A stretch of DNA of 64,000 nucleotides from Isoetes taiwanensis (GCA_021234155.1 JAJEKV010000035.1:6507891-6571890); one strand, 5' to 3'. Positions 46,475-58,900 are shown, counted from the first letter of the stretch. Notes: generated by a model not told the origin, from the sequence alone. Translations and numbers: made by a program.

Positions 46475-47642
46475 CTGCATTAAAATAAACTTAAAACTTC
46501 CTTCCAGACAGAATGGATTATTTATTCAATGAATGGTATACCTATCACAAATGGACTGTCTGGGACAGTTATGAAAAAAATTGGCAATGCTTCCGCTTCC
46601 GTTCATCTTCTGCACAAAAACAAAGAGCCGGTGGTCACTAACTTAGCCAAATTCGATTTCGTAATTAGTTCCGGCTGAGCACTGATTGACACGATTTAAT
46701 TTTATTGGTCCATGATTACCTTAGACTTTAAAAAGAAGAATCTGCAGTGGTCCTAGCCAATGGTTTTGACAATCCCGACAAAATCCCAGCCATAGCTAAT
46801 CAGAAAGAGTGTGAGACTTTACCACAGGATTAGGCATATGTATAATAAGCTATCCATTGATATAACCCATCAGCTTGGCAATGAGAATAAGTGTTTCATT
46901 CATAGATGGCAGTGCGAATTGCACACTCACAACAAACAAGTCAAATAACAACTTCCTCCTCTTACTGTAGTCCATTAAGGCATAAAGGCAAAAGATCGCT
47001 TCAGATGCAATCAAGTCTGTATCGCTTGTATGGTTTAGACAGTGTTTTGATGTAGCATTCTTCATATCTTTTGCATAGATCAACCTTGGGCACACATATA
47101 AAGCATCACTTAGACTTTGAAAGTTTGTATAGTTCAAAGTTTGTTCTATTCTATTCTTATAAGGTACATGCAGAGGAGGTTTACCACAAAAAACATCTCC
47201 ACACCAAGATTAAGAGATCATAGCAAATCCACACAATAAACCCTATTGCAATTGATCAATATGCACAAATTGTAAAAAGCAAACCCCCGAATGAGGATGA
47301 CCAATTTGCATAGACAAACCATGTTACCGTTCCAAGCACCAAATATCCTGAACTCCCTATCCTGCATGCTTTCATCGCGAACAAACAAACATGAACTTTC
47401 ATTCCGTCTTATAGATTAGAAGCATAATGTCAGAAAATTAATTAAGCTGTGTAAAAATTTTGAAGCTGCGCACTGTCTTAGAAATGTCGTAACAAATTTG
47501 GAGATCGTTTATACGACAGTACATCTTTATCTCCAAAAGATAGATGGAGCCAGCTGCCCTAATGCAAATGGCCAGATGAGCTTACATCTTGCTCAAGCCT
47601 TCGTTGTTCTGCCCTGCAGTTTCTTTCAAATTTTGCCAACTA
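46475..47642. other. Region downstream of RMI2
   Basis: A minus-strand 95-codon frame at 46850-47137 has no recognised domain. A short ttctattctattctt run at about 47149 resembles a LINE-A tail. Confidence 0.4.
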
Positions 47643-49419
47643 CTAAGACATACTTATTTGGTCTGAATAGAACAGCTTATGCGCTTCCAGGACTTCTAGA
47701 TTCCATAGAGCCTCCCTTTGTGGTGAAGATGACAAGTCTACAATTTTATGTACCTGAAACATGCAAAATACTTAAGATATGAGAAGCTTCTTTAAAAGGA
47801 AATCTCGATGAGCATAACTCAACAGAAGGCTTTATGAGTTTGACTGGCAAAACAACAGTGTTAACATTTAGGCACCCAATAAACAAAAGAGTCCTTGCAT
47901 CGCTCGTATGGCATCAGACGTCTGTGGCACAAGTTCAAGTAAAGAATAGACATAAATTTCAATGAAGAACAATGCAGCCAGATAGAAATTGGCATACACG
48001 AGATTTGTCTGCACAAAATAATGCAGCCAAGCACCTATTTTTGGCCATTGGGTCTCTACCAGCTGAATGATAGAACAATGAAAATCTGAGATGAATGTAT
48101 CTAGACTAAAGGCAGACTGTTAACACAGCAAGACCTTGGCACTATTGGCCATTGAGTCATCTCTGCCTTCCAGCTGAATACAGAATCTGGGCTACATTGC
48201 CATATAACAAAACCAAAAGTGACCATAGGCACAATTTATAGATGGACTTTAAGACCTGATGTTATATTTATCCCATAGACACATAAAGAGGTATTCAGAC
48301 AATCTAAGCACAGCTCAAAAAGCAAATAATAAAACCACAAAATTGGAACCACCTTGACCAATGGAACCCCATTATTTGTAGCATATGCACCAATAACCAA
48401 CACATACATTCCTGCAAGCAAAATAAGCCGATTTAAGAACTGATGCCATTTATACGGGACTGTAAAAGCACAACACTGTTACTTCTCTATGTTTCATCTA
48501 TTATTAAGCTACCTCATAAGCTAAAAGCTGACCTTGCCTATATACTCATCATGTTGCTTAAGATATCAATGTATTTTTAACTGGCACACTATATATTGAT
48601 GACAAAAGGAGTTACCCATATCGAAGCTATGGTCACAGGTCTTTCCACATAAACTTACAGATTCTGCCTATTCTTTGATGTTATTATAGTAAACAATTAC
48701 TAGCATATTTCCATATTAACCTGTTTTCCATGTGCGTTCTTCTTGGTCCTTGAGCAAAACCAACTCTAACAAACCACTTCCATCATCTAGGACCATATGT
48801 CCCTGTTGAGGATCTGTTACAATGACACCCTGAAAACAATGATTGAAGAGATTGACACTAACACGAATGGAGCCAAACAAATTGTTTGCATCCACCACCA
48901 ATATCACCAAAAAATAATATGCCATATAAGACTTCCAATGGCGCATTGTTATATCCGGTGGATTGCATAGGCAGCATCTAGGAACAAGTTGGGCATGATA
49001 AACATACTTAGATTACAAGTGCATAAATAACCAAGAACAGGATTTGAATTGTAATCCTTTTTACTCAAATTGCTCAATGCATTAATGTTATCTATTAATG
49101 AACGGTTTCTATGGCATCCACCCACTAGTACTTACCAGGTAGGTTCCGTTTAGCACAAATAAGATAGCAGCATGCAGTTGGATAATGTGAATGAGGAAAA
49201 TGTATAATAAGAATAAGCAACGAAGAAAAAGATTATTCAAGCATGTCAAAACCACGCAAGTACACAACGGAGAAAACAACAAAGGAATCGAGTAATTCAT
49301 CTTGCCTGAAGCCAAGCTCTTTGAAAGCGAAGACCACCTATAGTCATTACTCCTGCAGAGGGCGTGGCAAGTGCGAGTTGTGAGATGAAGAGCTTGAGCG
49401 CAGGCAGAGTATAGTCCAT
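47643..49419 (-). CDS. RMI2: RecQ-mediated genome instability protein 2 (RMI2)
   Basis: Four coding exons on the minus strand: 49419-49306, 48829-48721, 48411-48353 and 47753-47643, total 393 nt for 130 residues and a TAG stop. All phases join correctly. The product reads MDYTLPALKLFISQLAL..., GGLRFQRAWLQ/GVIVTDPQQG, MVLDDGSGLLELVLL, TWKT/GMYVLVIGAY and VHKIVDLSSSPQREALWNLE, ending YSDQISMS. This is the OB-fold RMI2 protein, close to plant homologues in length and motifs (FQRAWLQG, DDG(S/T)G, GMYVxVxGAY). RMI2 works in the nucleus with RMI1, topoisomerase III-alpha and a RecQ helicase to dissolve double Holliday junctions. Intron 1 has a GC donor (CAG/GCAAGA); introns 2 and 3 are GT-AG. No break is seen, so it is probably functional. 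Confidence 0.93.
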
Positions 49420-49603
49420 TTCGCGCTTATTGTAAAAACTTGAGTTTTTTCCCGTCAATAACGTTGCCAAAAGGTTTACATTTACATTTACAATGGTTAT
49501 GCCTGGTATTGGTACGAAAATAGGTATGAAGATACATACATTGTATGTGGAGTTTGTCCCCTCGTTTGTTGAGGTTTAGGGGTCTACTTTCTTTTTGTAT
49601 ACA

Positions 49604-49626
49604 GGAATGTCACCTAAAGTGACATT
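49604..49626. other. 8-bp hairpin beside MITE
   Basis: AATGTCAC and GTGACATT pair around a short loop just outside the left terminal inverted repeat of the MITE. Confidence 0.6.
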
Positions 49627-49630
49627 GCTG

Positions 49631-49890
49631 CAACGTGAAAACAGGGTAGGTGAGATTCTGCGGGTAAAAAAAGGTCAGAATGTCGGGTGAAAAAGGCAGA
49701 ATGTCGGGTGAAAAGGTAGAATGTCGGGTGAAAACAAAAGAATGAATAGTAAAAGGTAGATCATGAATAGTAAAAAGTGGACCGTCGGTGATAACAAAAT
49801 TCGTCCAACATTCATTAAAAGAAAAGGTGCCACGTGTCAAGGCGTCACTGGTGGAGACAGCAGAATCTCACCTACCCTGTTTTTACGTTG
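49631..49890. mobile_element. 260-bp MITE with 30-bp terminal inverted repeats
   Basis: 49631-49660 and 49861-49890 are inverted repeats with one mismatch (caacgt.aaaacagggtaggt). Inside, gaatgtcgggtgaaaa is repeated three times at about 49675-49735. No clear target duplication, so the superfamily is not assigned. It lies about 210 bp upstream of the RMI2 start codon. Confidence 0.75.
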
Positions 49891-50169
49891 TGGTTTGGAT
49901 AATGCGGGCAAGTATGACCTGATTTGGAAGAAATGTATGCGGCGCTGCGCATCTTGCGAGCAAACTGTAATGTATTTGGTGGGATCCGTCGTAATGTATT
50001 TGGTGGCATTCGTCGTGTCCTTTGATGTTTGGGCATCTTGTGCTTATGCTTTATCCATAGCTTCAAGAAGGGATGCTAAGGATTTTTATATGTAATATGT
50101 AATAATGTATTTCTCTTGCCGTTAGGACCCTCAGATCCATAGGCAGCTGTTTTTACAACAAAGTATGTA
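49891..50169. other. No gene recognised
   Basis: Short spacer between the MITE and the LINE relic; only an unconvincing plus-strand frame. Confidence 0.4.
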
Positions 50170-52620
50170 TTCACATCACGCGAGCCCGTTGGCCTCAAGA
50201 TTTTCAACTAACTCATTTGATTCCAATAATTCCTTACGAAGATTCCACCAGTCATATAAATAGTTCCCAAGGACTGTAGCTCCATTGTCAAGAGATCATG
50301 TAAGCTGAGAACCATGATGCCATATTGCTCGCGCAAGGCGGAGAACATCACGCACTCCAGGAAAGCATGTTATTCATCCTCTACCATGGCTTTTCTACAG
50401 CGGAAGCAAAAACGAAGTTCTCTAGGAATATCACAATATTGGCCAACTTCAATTTCCAATTTGTGACTACTTGTTCTTACCCTAGAGATTAGATTCCCTT
50501 TTTTGGCATCGAGATTTGCATCCAAATCGCCCTGTTCCACATAAATCAGCATTGGATTGATCTCACATCTATAGAAACTTAGCTTCACTCCTGGTGCCTC
50601 CACAACGTTATATGAACCCTGTTTTATATGAGGCATCTGATTCCAACATCTTCCGGCAAATCGTGCAAATTAATCCCGCAGTTTGCTGCCCACCCACATA
50701 ATTGTGTGTACCAACCTGGATGTTCTTGATGCATGGATTCTATCAAGGCTTGTGTTGGTATCCTACTTTCATTGATCTTTCTAACCCGGGCTAAGTAGGC
50801 AAGTGTTTGATAGAGTGATTCTCCTTCAAGTGGAAGAAAGCATATGGTGTTTGGCCTTTGACCCCAGTTCACTTAAAAGAAAGCGATTCTAGACATTTTC
50901 AACTTCTGCCCACATTTTCTTTAACAAGGCTGGTCCCCCTACTTGACATCCATATAGTAAAACAGGTTGGACCAGTGACTTGTACATAAGTTTCTTCAAG
51001 CTCCACTTATTCACATGGTTGTTCTTCCATAAACTCATGGCACACTATAAGGCCCATAGATCTCCTACAATTCTTTGTTTCACTCCAATATTTCATTTGT
51101 ATCCATCTGTATCCATCTGACACCTCAATTCCTAAATATTTATACGTGTGTTTGTTCTAGTGCCTCCCCTTTGTAAATCAAGTTTACATCTTCTCGTTTC
51201 CCAATGACCATCACCTTGGTTTTCCCTCTATTCACCCTCATGCCAATGGATTCACAAAAAGATTCAAGGGTATTCAATTGCTGCTATAGGCCTAATGATG
51301 TCCTAGAGAAAGAACATCATTTGCATATAATCGTAATTGTATCACATATCCAGCAATTTCGACTCTAGCACCTCCCTCCCGTCTTAGCCATGATTTTAGT
51401 TCATTAATGAAGAAGCCAAAGAGAGTTGGGATAGAAACCCATGCTTCGCCCCTACATTGCATTCCACATTCTTTGGTCCATCCAAAGGAAAAGATAATTA
51501 AACCAAAATTTTTCATACAATCGAGTTACTCCTTTCCTAAGTGCTAGCGGAACGTGCAGATCTTCTAATCGATAGCTCAAATTCTTGTGCGGCATCTTAT
51601 CAAAGGCTTTGGGAAAATAAACAAAGCATCCATATAGCACATTACCTGCTCCCTTTGCCCCTTCTGTAATGACTCTAAGTGACATCAGATGATCAGAGTG
51701 ATAGTTTTGTACCTTATCTCTATCACCTGCCTTTACAATGCCATTTATCAGAAAAGCATCTTGCATTGCTTGATTAAAAATGCCCGTTATTCTTTCATGC
51801 ATGCGCTCTACTCCCCACTTTAGAAGTTCAACTGCGAGACCACTAGAACCTTTGGCCTTTCCATTTGCGATTTGCCTAAGGCTTAACTTTACAATTTCGA
51901 TTGAGAAAATATTTTGCGCTGCTGCAATGATTGTCATATGGTCTCCTTCTAGTATCTGATATAGCTCTTGTGCATATTGGAGCAAATCTTTCCTATTGAA
52001 ATTACCTCTTGATGTTCCATGTCTTTGGAATTGCTTCCAAAAAAATTTTGAGTTATGGTGACGCTCATGTGCCATCTGTTATTGCTTGTTCAACTCCCAC
52101 AATTTTTGCTTCTTTTGGGCAAACTTGTTAAACAGTTTTCTAGCCTCTCATTGGATATAATTTTGATAACAGAACTCCTGATATTGTTTACATTCTGAAT
52201 CCCACCATCTTTTATTTGGGCGCCTTGTTTTATATGCCCTTGATCATAGACTCCTCTTGCAATGGGAAGAAATAAATTGTAGCCATATAAATTATATGAT
52301 TTCTACTTTTAATTGCAAACCACATGCAAGATTTGACTACCTTTACTTTACTGATATGCTGCATTCTAACAGAGCCGGCTAGGCCTCCAAAGCCTCTTCC
52401 TCTAGCCTTTTTCTCATTCCACAATGTGTGTAATTTAGTGAAGCCTTCTATCTCTACTAGTCTATGTGTCTCATACTCCCATGTTTCCAAGAATACAATG
52501 ACATCTAGTTAATGCAACTTATTTTGGATACCCACCTTTTTTCAATTTGTTAAACCGTGTACATTCTAGGTATCAATTACGAGGGTCATGATTCCTACCG
52601 GGTTTTCCCTGACAATGATC
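50170..52620 (-). pseudogene. LINE relic with endonuclease and reverse transcriptase
   Basis: Minus strand from about 52600 down. An APE-type endonuclease start reads WNVHGLTN, then VIVFLETWEYET, GFTKLHTLWNEKKARGRGFG and GLAGSVRM. The reverse transcriptase reads IVKLSLRQIANGKAKGSSGL, FPKAFDKMPHKNL, PTLFGFFINELKSWLRREGG and QLRLYANDVLSLG, so the catalytic YADD reads YAND. The C-terminal knuckle region reads RVRTSSHKLEIEVGQY then RFCFRCRKAMVEDE, ending near 50180. Stops and frameshifts are frequent. It is the most complete LINE here but inactive. Its 3' tail was not clearly seen. Confidence 0.85.
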
Positions 52621-53139
52621 TTCCCTTCACAAATGTATGCTCTCTTTCCAGATTCTTCAGTCTTTTTATCTCAACTACTAATGCACACCTATCAATCTGT
52701 TGCTAACGCTTCTTTTGCTCTCCAATCTTTAATTTCGTGTTGGGATGCCCAAGTGTTCGCTTTGATGTCAGAATTATGTTTTTGCATTGACGATAGATCT
52801 TCTTCAGACTGGCCGCCAGTTCTATTTTGAGATCTTAATTTTCTATTAACAGGCTAGCAAATTGCCCTTTTAGGCTTTTCGCGACATCCAAAATCTTGCC
52901 AAACAGTTATTTCTGTGTCAGTTCTTTCTCCTTTCTAACCATCGATATCTCCGATCGCTGTCCCTAATCCAAGTCAACCTAAATGTTTCCATCGAAAAAC
53001 CACCTTGGAAACGTGCATTAGGAGATATGTGTTATGTGATGTGTTTATGAGTCCGACCATCCTCTATTTGTAGTTTTTAGGTAAGCCCTGTATTTTCGTT
53101 GCCTTCATTCTATTGTTTTTTTTTTTTTTTCATATTTTA
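52621..53139. other. No gene recognised
   Basis: Possibly the 5' UTR of the LINE relic and unrelated sequence; ends in a 14-nt poly(T) near 53117-53130. Confidence 0.35.
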
Positions 53140-53338
53140 ATTATGTTGTCCATGAGGAAGAAGGCTAGAAATGCTGTGAAAATCAGCTTCTCTACTAAGG
53201 GGCTTGTTGATAATGATGAAGGCAACTTGATTGATGTGAGTGTGACTCTGGGCCAGTCTGGAGCAGATGCTCCGGAGTTGTGGTTTAGTAATCTGATGAG
53301 GTTTTATGATAGCCATGTTGTTGCTGGTTTTATGAGTT
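53140..53338 (+). other. Open frame without known domain
   Basis: Open plus-strand frame reading MLSMRKKARNAVKISFSTKG..., with FSNLMRFYDSHVVAGFMSC before it runs into LINE-A sequence. No family recognised. It may be a captured exon or LINE-linked flank. Confidence 0.25.
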
Positions 53339-54138
53339 GTGGCAATGAGTCCGCAGCGGCTTAGGGCCTGTTGGAGGGGTAAGAGAGCCCAGTGGTTCGC
53401 TAGATGGAACGTGCAGGAGCACAGATGCGCGCAGGTGGACACAGCGGCCGATCGTGACAGCCTGCGGGAGTACCTGGACGCTTGTTTCCTTGGCAAGCTC
53501 TGGGACCCCGGCACTCTAGAGCAGGTCAAAACGGCCCATTACAAGGAGCACATCAACCCCATGTTAGCCCGGGGCCCACGCCTCTACTGCGTTCCAAACC
53601 GCCTCGAAAAAGCAGACTCATTGCCTCCATTCAAGACGAGTGCCCACCATCTTCGCGATCGAGGCGGGCAGGTGGATTGGGGAGCCCCGCCAGACACTGG
53701 CCGGTCAGGTCAAACGGGTGCCATTGAGGATGAGTCTCACACTTTCCGAGTTGCCCGGCGTTCATCGGTCCGTACAAACACGCCCCTTAGTACGGCCGGA
53801 CTTGCCCTTACATTTGCTGATGAACACACCATCAGTACGTGCCCTGGGGTCGTACATTCAGGAGGTACTGGACCTGCGAGGTCACCTTTGCCCCCGCCTG
53901 GCTGCTCGCTGATTAGGCACTGCGGGTGCGGTGCATGACTGTATATATTTGGGTGTTTCTGCATTTTGTATGTTAGTTTGTCAGCAGGCTGATTGCTGCC
54001 ACGATTTTTCCCTCGAAAACCCTTGGGGGCGGGGGTTTTTTAATCCGGGCAGTAATCCGCTTGCTGCGTTTTGTATTGGGTCCCATAGACCGATTGGTCT
54101 CCGTGGACGATAAAAGTACCTTCCTTCCTTCCTTCCTT
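53339..54138 (+). mobile_element. LINE-A copy with (TTCC)n tail
   Basis: GC-rich plus-strand copy of the LINE-A 3' region. The ORF2 C-terminus reads RLRACWRGKRAQWFARWNVQ and GAIEDESHTF, followed by the 3' UTR with aaaacccttgggggcggg and gtggacgataaaag, then ccttccttccttccttc at 54119-54138. The cysteines of the knuckle are partly lost through frameshift. 5'-truncated at about 53340. Confidence 0.85.
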
Positions 54139-55661
54139 CTAGTCTTGGAAAAGGGGAGTGAACTTGACCATTTGGAGCAAGTTATATTTAGGCTTAATCA
54201 GAATTCCCCCATTGTTGTGAATGCTAACATTAAGAGATGCTTTTCTTGAGGGGCACAGAAACTTGTTGGTATAATTCTTGTGTGCAATGCCTTGAAAAAG
54301 ACAAGGGTGGGCTACTGTGAAAGACCTTGAGACAAACTCCACTTTTGTGTGCATATCACAACATTTCAAATAGGCAAATTAAGATGGGGGTGTAAGCAAC
54401 TAAATGCGAGCGTAGTGTACACTGTGACCAGGATACTAAGGACTGACAAGTTTACCTTATCTGGTACTTAGATCTTTCCTTTGAACACGACATTCATTTT
54501 GGAGGCTAGGGTCAAAGACTGCTTGGCATTTGATAGTGAACCCCTGGGTTGCACTACCTAGTGACGTCCGGTGTGTGCTCTATGGGATCTCTGCTTTGAA
54601 AATAGCATCTGGTATTGGGATGACATTTGTAGCCTGGGGTGCCAATTTTAAGGACGTGCATGAGGAAGAAAATAGGCCAGATCCTGTAATTGATGAAGTG
54701 GGGGCAAATGCCATATCATTAGATGTGATTGAGCATATTATGGCCATCAGGTAATTGATGTTGTTGTCATGCCATTTTATTTCTGTTTTCAATAAGTTTA
54801 ACAGATGTTGAATGCTCTTCCTGGTCATTTTTTGCAACCACTGCATCCCCATAACATCCCCCCTGATGGGACCTGCTCAATGTCCCTGATAGTGGATGAG
54901 GCCGTGCTTTGAGCATCGCCCTTCAGGGAGTTCATGATGTCCTGCTTGTTGCCACTGCGAACAAAAGAGATGGCTTCAGTGACTTTATCATTGTTATGGG
55001 AGGCCAAGTCGTTCTTAAGCCAGCCACTGAAACTGGAATGTGTCACGCGTTGCATTGAGTCGTTGATTCTCCATGCATTATTTCATGTCCTTGGTACAAA
55101 ATGGAAGTTGGGACTCCATTTTTATTTGAAGCTTAATACGGTGATGCCATGTGGCATCGTCTCTCAACCGGAATGGAAGTTGGGGTTAACATTCCGCATG
55201 CATCATTTTTTACCGGTGCTTAAAGGTTACATTTTCGTGTTTATAGGGGAGGGCAACCGTCCTCCGTTAAAAGACCATTATTGGTGTTTTTGACGCGCGT
55301 TATATGCCATTTTTTTTTCTCATTTCCGTCTACCACTGAACTTTCATTCGACCAGCTTGTTTCCTTTGTCGGACGCTCCAGAAGCAGCTCCAGAAGTGGA
55401 GAATGCGGCTCCGGGGCGGCTCCGGGCAAGGGACGGTCACCTCAGCCTGTCAAAAACAAGTATTTCGCCTTCCTTCTTTCTTTCTTTTGAGCGATTTTGA
55501 GTTGCTCCATCTTGAAAATCTTGATAGGACATATAATTTAGGATTTCGTAGCAATTTGAGCTGCTGCATCTAGACAATGTATCCGCAATTTAGGCTTTAT
55601 AGAGCTGTGTATCTGCAATGCATGTATTGAGTGGTGGCACCAATTGTTTTTTTGATTGCAG
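54139..55661. other. Exon-like segments, product not recognised
   Basis: A segment at 54530-54752 (ends ...ATCAG/gtaatt) reads GANFKDVHEEENRPDPVIDE then VGANAISLDVIEHIMAIR and looks coding, but I cannot name it. A Ser/Gly/Pro-rich segment at about 55320-55463 ends before a tatttcg tract. They could be upstream exons of either neighbour or captured pieces. Confidence 0.3.
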
Positions 55662-55810
55662 ATAGAAGCTATTGTTCAAATTCTCTTGCTGAGAAGGGAT
55701 GATCCTACAACTAAAGTGTTAGTTTTTTCAACGTGGAATGATGTGCTTGCAGTTGTTGAGCATGCACTTATAGCAAATAGCATCACAGTTGCGAGGATTA
55801 AAAGCCAAAG
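55662..55810 (+). pseudogene. SHPRH-like helicase exon fragment
   Basis: Bordered by ...gattgcag and AG/gtatgc. It encodes IEAIVQILLLRRDDPTTK, VLVFSTWNDVLAVVEHAL and IANSITVARIKSQ (49 codons plus 2 nt). This matches the start of the helicase C-terminal domain of SHPRH-type SNF2/RING ubiquitin ligases (KVLVFSxWNDVLDVLEHA). The expected downstream helicase motifs (QHGANGLNLLEA, VHRIGQ) were not found; the sequence 3' of the donor reads KATLEKFLG, a possible degraded continuation. It is a fragment, placed just upstream of an unrelated gene. Confidence 0.65.
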
Positions 55811-55998
55811 GTATGCTTTTAAAGCCACATTAGAAAAGTTTTTGGGCTTTTCTACTGTGGATATTTGCCCAGCTTCTGGGTCAAAGTTCGTTGTGGACTT
55901 GCAGTGCCAGCTATAAATACCAGTAAGGCAGCATGGTGTAGATGAGGACAAGCTCGTTTTTTTGAAATGTTCATGATCTCCTGCTTGATGTTATACAG

Positions 55999-58900
55999 AA
56001 TTGGCAATTCATTGGCCGGTCCTGCTCGGAGGCCCAGCTATTTGGACAGTGGGGGTTTTAGCGACGTTGATATCTTTTTGCGCTGTTATTGCTGCAGACA
56101 TTGGTGCTTTTCTTGGAGGAAAGGTAAGCAAGATGGTCTTTGTCGTTATATGAGCTGTGTTTTTGAGGATCTTTTTGTTTCTTGATCTCCTGCTTTTTAT
56201 GTAATACTTTATGGTGTGCTGGAACTATTAAATAGTGATTATATTCTCACAGTTATTATGGAAGGCGCATTGAATCAATGCCTTCTGTGACAAGAGCTCC
56301 CTCTTAATGTATTTGATGAACACAAGTTAACTAGCATCCGTAAAACATGACAGTTTTAGGTTTCCAAGCAACATCTTACTTGTATGGCCTATCATAATAT
56401 ATTTCTTTGATCAGCGCAATATCTGCATGCCTTTAGTCGAATTCTTTATATGCAATAAAGCTTGTTTGTTTATCTATTATACGTGAGGTTAGCTTATTTC
56501 TGGATTTAAGGTGTGACTTTTTAACAGGTTATTGGTAAGACTTAATAACCAACACATAACTACCATTGACATTAATTAACACAACCATTGGGTCTAACAC
56601 ATTTAAATTAAAATCCCCCTTAAACCCCCTTTGGTTTGGGTGCATATTCACACGGGGGGTGACGTAGGGCAGCGAGAGCCCTCATAATTGTATTTTGCAC
56701 GTACGAAATCAACACCATATAGTATTCCGCTTGAAATCTTATAGTATTTTGCGAATCTTGTTATACAGTATAGCAAATTTTGTACTTGCATACCCCACAA
56801 ACGAGGAACTTTACGTACGGTATAGATTAAGGAATAAGGGGTGAATATGCTTATCCAACAGCTCTCGTTGCCCGGAGTCACCCCCCGTGTGAATATGCAC
56901 CCAAACCAAAGGGGGTTTAAGGGGGATTTTAATTTAAATGTGTTAGACCCAATGGTTGTGTTAATTAATGTCAATGGTAGTTATGTGTTGGTTATTAATG
57001 TCAATGGTTCTTATGTGTTGGTTATTATGTGTTGGAGGATTTAATTTTTTTATGTTGGATGTTAATGGTTTGTGTTGCAAAAAAAAAATTTTGGCCCCTT
57101 CGGGGCCTTAGGAACGTCACCCCCCCTTGGTGTGACAAAAATTTTAGAATTCAAACCAGAAAAAAACTAGAATTTATTTGAGGCTTTCATCACCTGTAGC
57201 TTTTGAATTTGATCACAATAAAACAAATAGAACATAAGTAAAAGTTACCATAAAGATAGAGCAGATTGATCCCATTATTCTGAAAATCATAAAGTTTGCA
57301 ACACAAAGAAAACCCCCTGTTATTATGCTACATATTGTTACTTCCGCTACAACTATTTCTCTTTCACAATGACACCATTGTTTATCAATCCATATGATTT
57401 TGGATGCTCCATCTCTAGCTTAAAGGTAATGCATGATTCACCTTATGGTTCAATTAAAGTTCCAAACCTACAATATAAATGCATTCTTGTGGCCACTGTT
57501 TGACTGATCTGCGTGACATGGAAAAGGGCGTGGAATAATCCGCTTTGTTGTGTGCATAAGAATCCGTTTGTTGATTGAAGTTAAAAGGCTGGCTGCTATG
57601 AACAATCCGCAGCCGGGAATATCCAAGAGTTGGAAGCAAAAGCAGAGGGCCTAAACTTGAATGCGGCAAATCTTAGGAAGGAAACAAAAGGGGGTTTTGC
57701 AGCACTACATTGTAGAATCAGGAAACTAATACCTTGTAAAAAAACATTATGCTAACTGAAGAAACATTAAAAAACAAATACCTTTGTAAGTGTGAGCAAA
57801 AAATCCATCTCGTGGTAGTAAAATCCACTCCGGCAATAAGAATCCAAGAGGGCAAGTATACATGCATATGCACACATGCACACACATGCACACATGCACA
57901 TGCACTTGCACTTGCACATGCACAATACACATGCACATGCACATGCACATGCACACACATGCACATGCATGTGCACATGCACATGCACATGCACACACAT
58001 GCACATGAATGTGCACATGCACATGCATACACATGCGCAGTGTTCATGCACAAACACATGCAGAGAAAGACAACAACCCTCGGATTGTTCCAACCAACGA
58101 AAATCAACGGCCCATAAAGGGTGCACTCTAGAAATACTATTTAGTACACCTCAACGAATACAACAACGAAATCATAGAAAAACCATGTGAAAAAGCGTAT
58201 AAAAATCTAAAAGTAACCCCCTATTATTGTGCTACATATTCCATTGTTAGTCCAAAGAAAACTTTGGAGGGTGCTGCAGTAGGTCTGACTTCATCAGTGG
58301 TGGTCACTGTATTACTTGCAAAGTTGTTGCAGTGGCCTTCTTCTCTTATCAGGTATTGATTGGTTATGTTAAATAGTTGTTTGCTTCAAAATGATACTCA
58401 AGGATGGCAAGGTAATTGTTACATTTCTCATGGTCTAACTGTTGGCATATACTTTGTCTAGTGTTGTAATGGCCTTTAATTTAATGGCATTTCTTTCAAA
58501 AGCATTCCTTAGTATCGATGCACGCCATCAACCGGATGCTCATGGTTGTGCGGTAATTTTTCATGTCGGATAATTCTTTGTAACAACTTTTTGTGGTGTG
58601 AAATAGTTTTATAATCCATCTTAGTTCTACTAGATAATAATTGTTATACTTGGGTTGTAAGAAGACAGAAGTTCCTTCGCAAAATATGTACGTGACTGCC
58701 CAAGATATCATAATGATGTTTGTTGACAGACTCGGAAACAACCAAAACCTTAAAAGTTTAAAGGATTGATTACCATGACTTGGAAGGAATTTCTTAGCCC
58801 ACTATTTTCATAGAGCCATGGAACCTTAAGGATTTTATTGATTCATCTTCAATGCGAGACAACTTTAATTAGAATATTTTTTGGTAAGTTACAAATTGTC

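Noticed and set aside
57360-57400. TTCACAATGACACCATTG as the missing FGRTPL exon
   Set aside because: It resembles SF..TPL only loosely, lacks a proper acceptor and donor, and does not give the needed phase.
57718-58190. Cys-Met/His-Ala-rich open frames on both strands
   Set aside because: Products of the (GCACAT)n microsatellite; every frame is open for a period-6 repeat.
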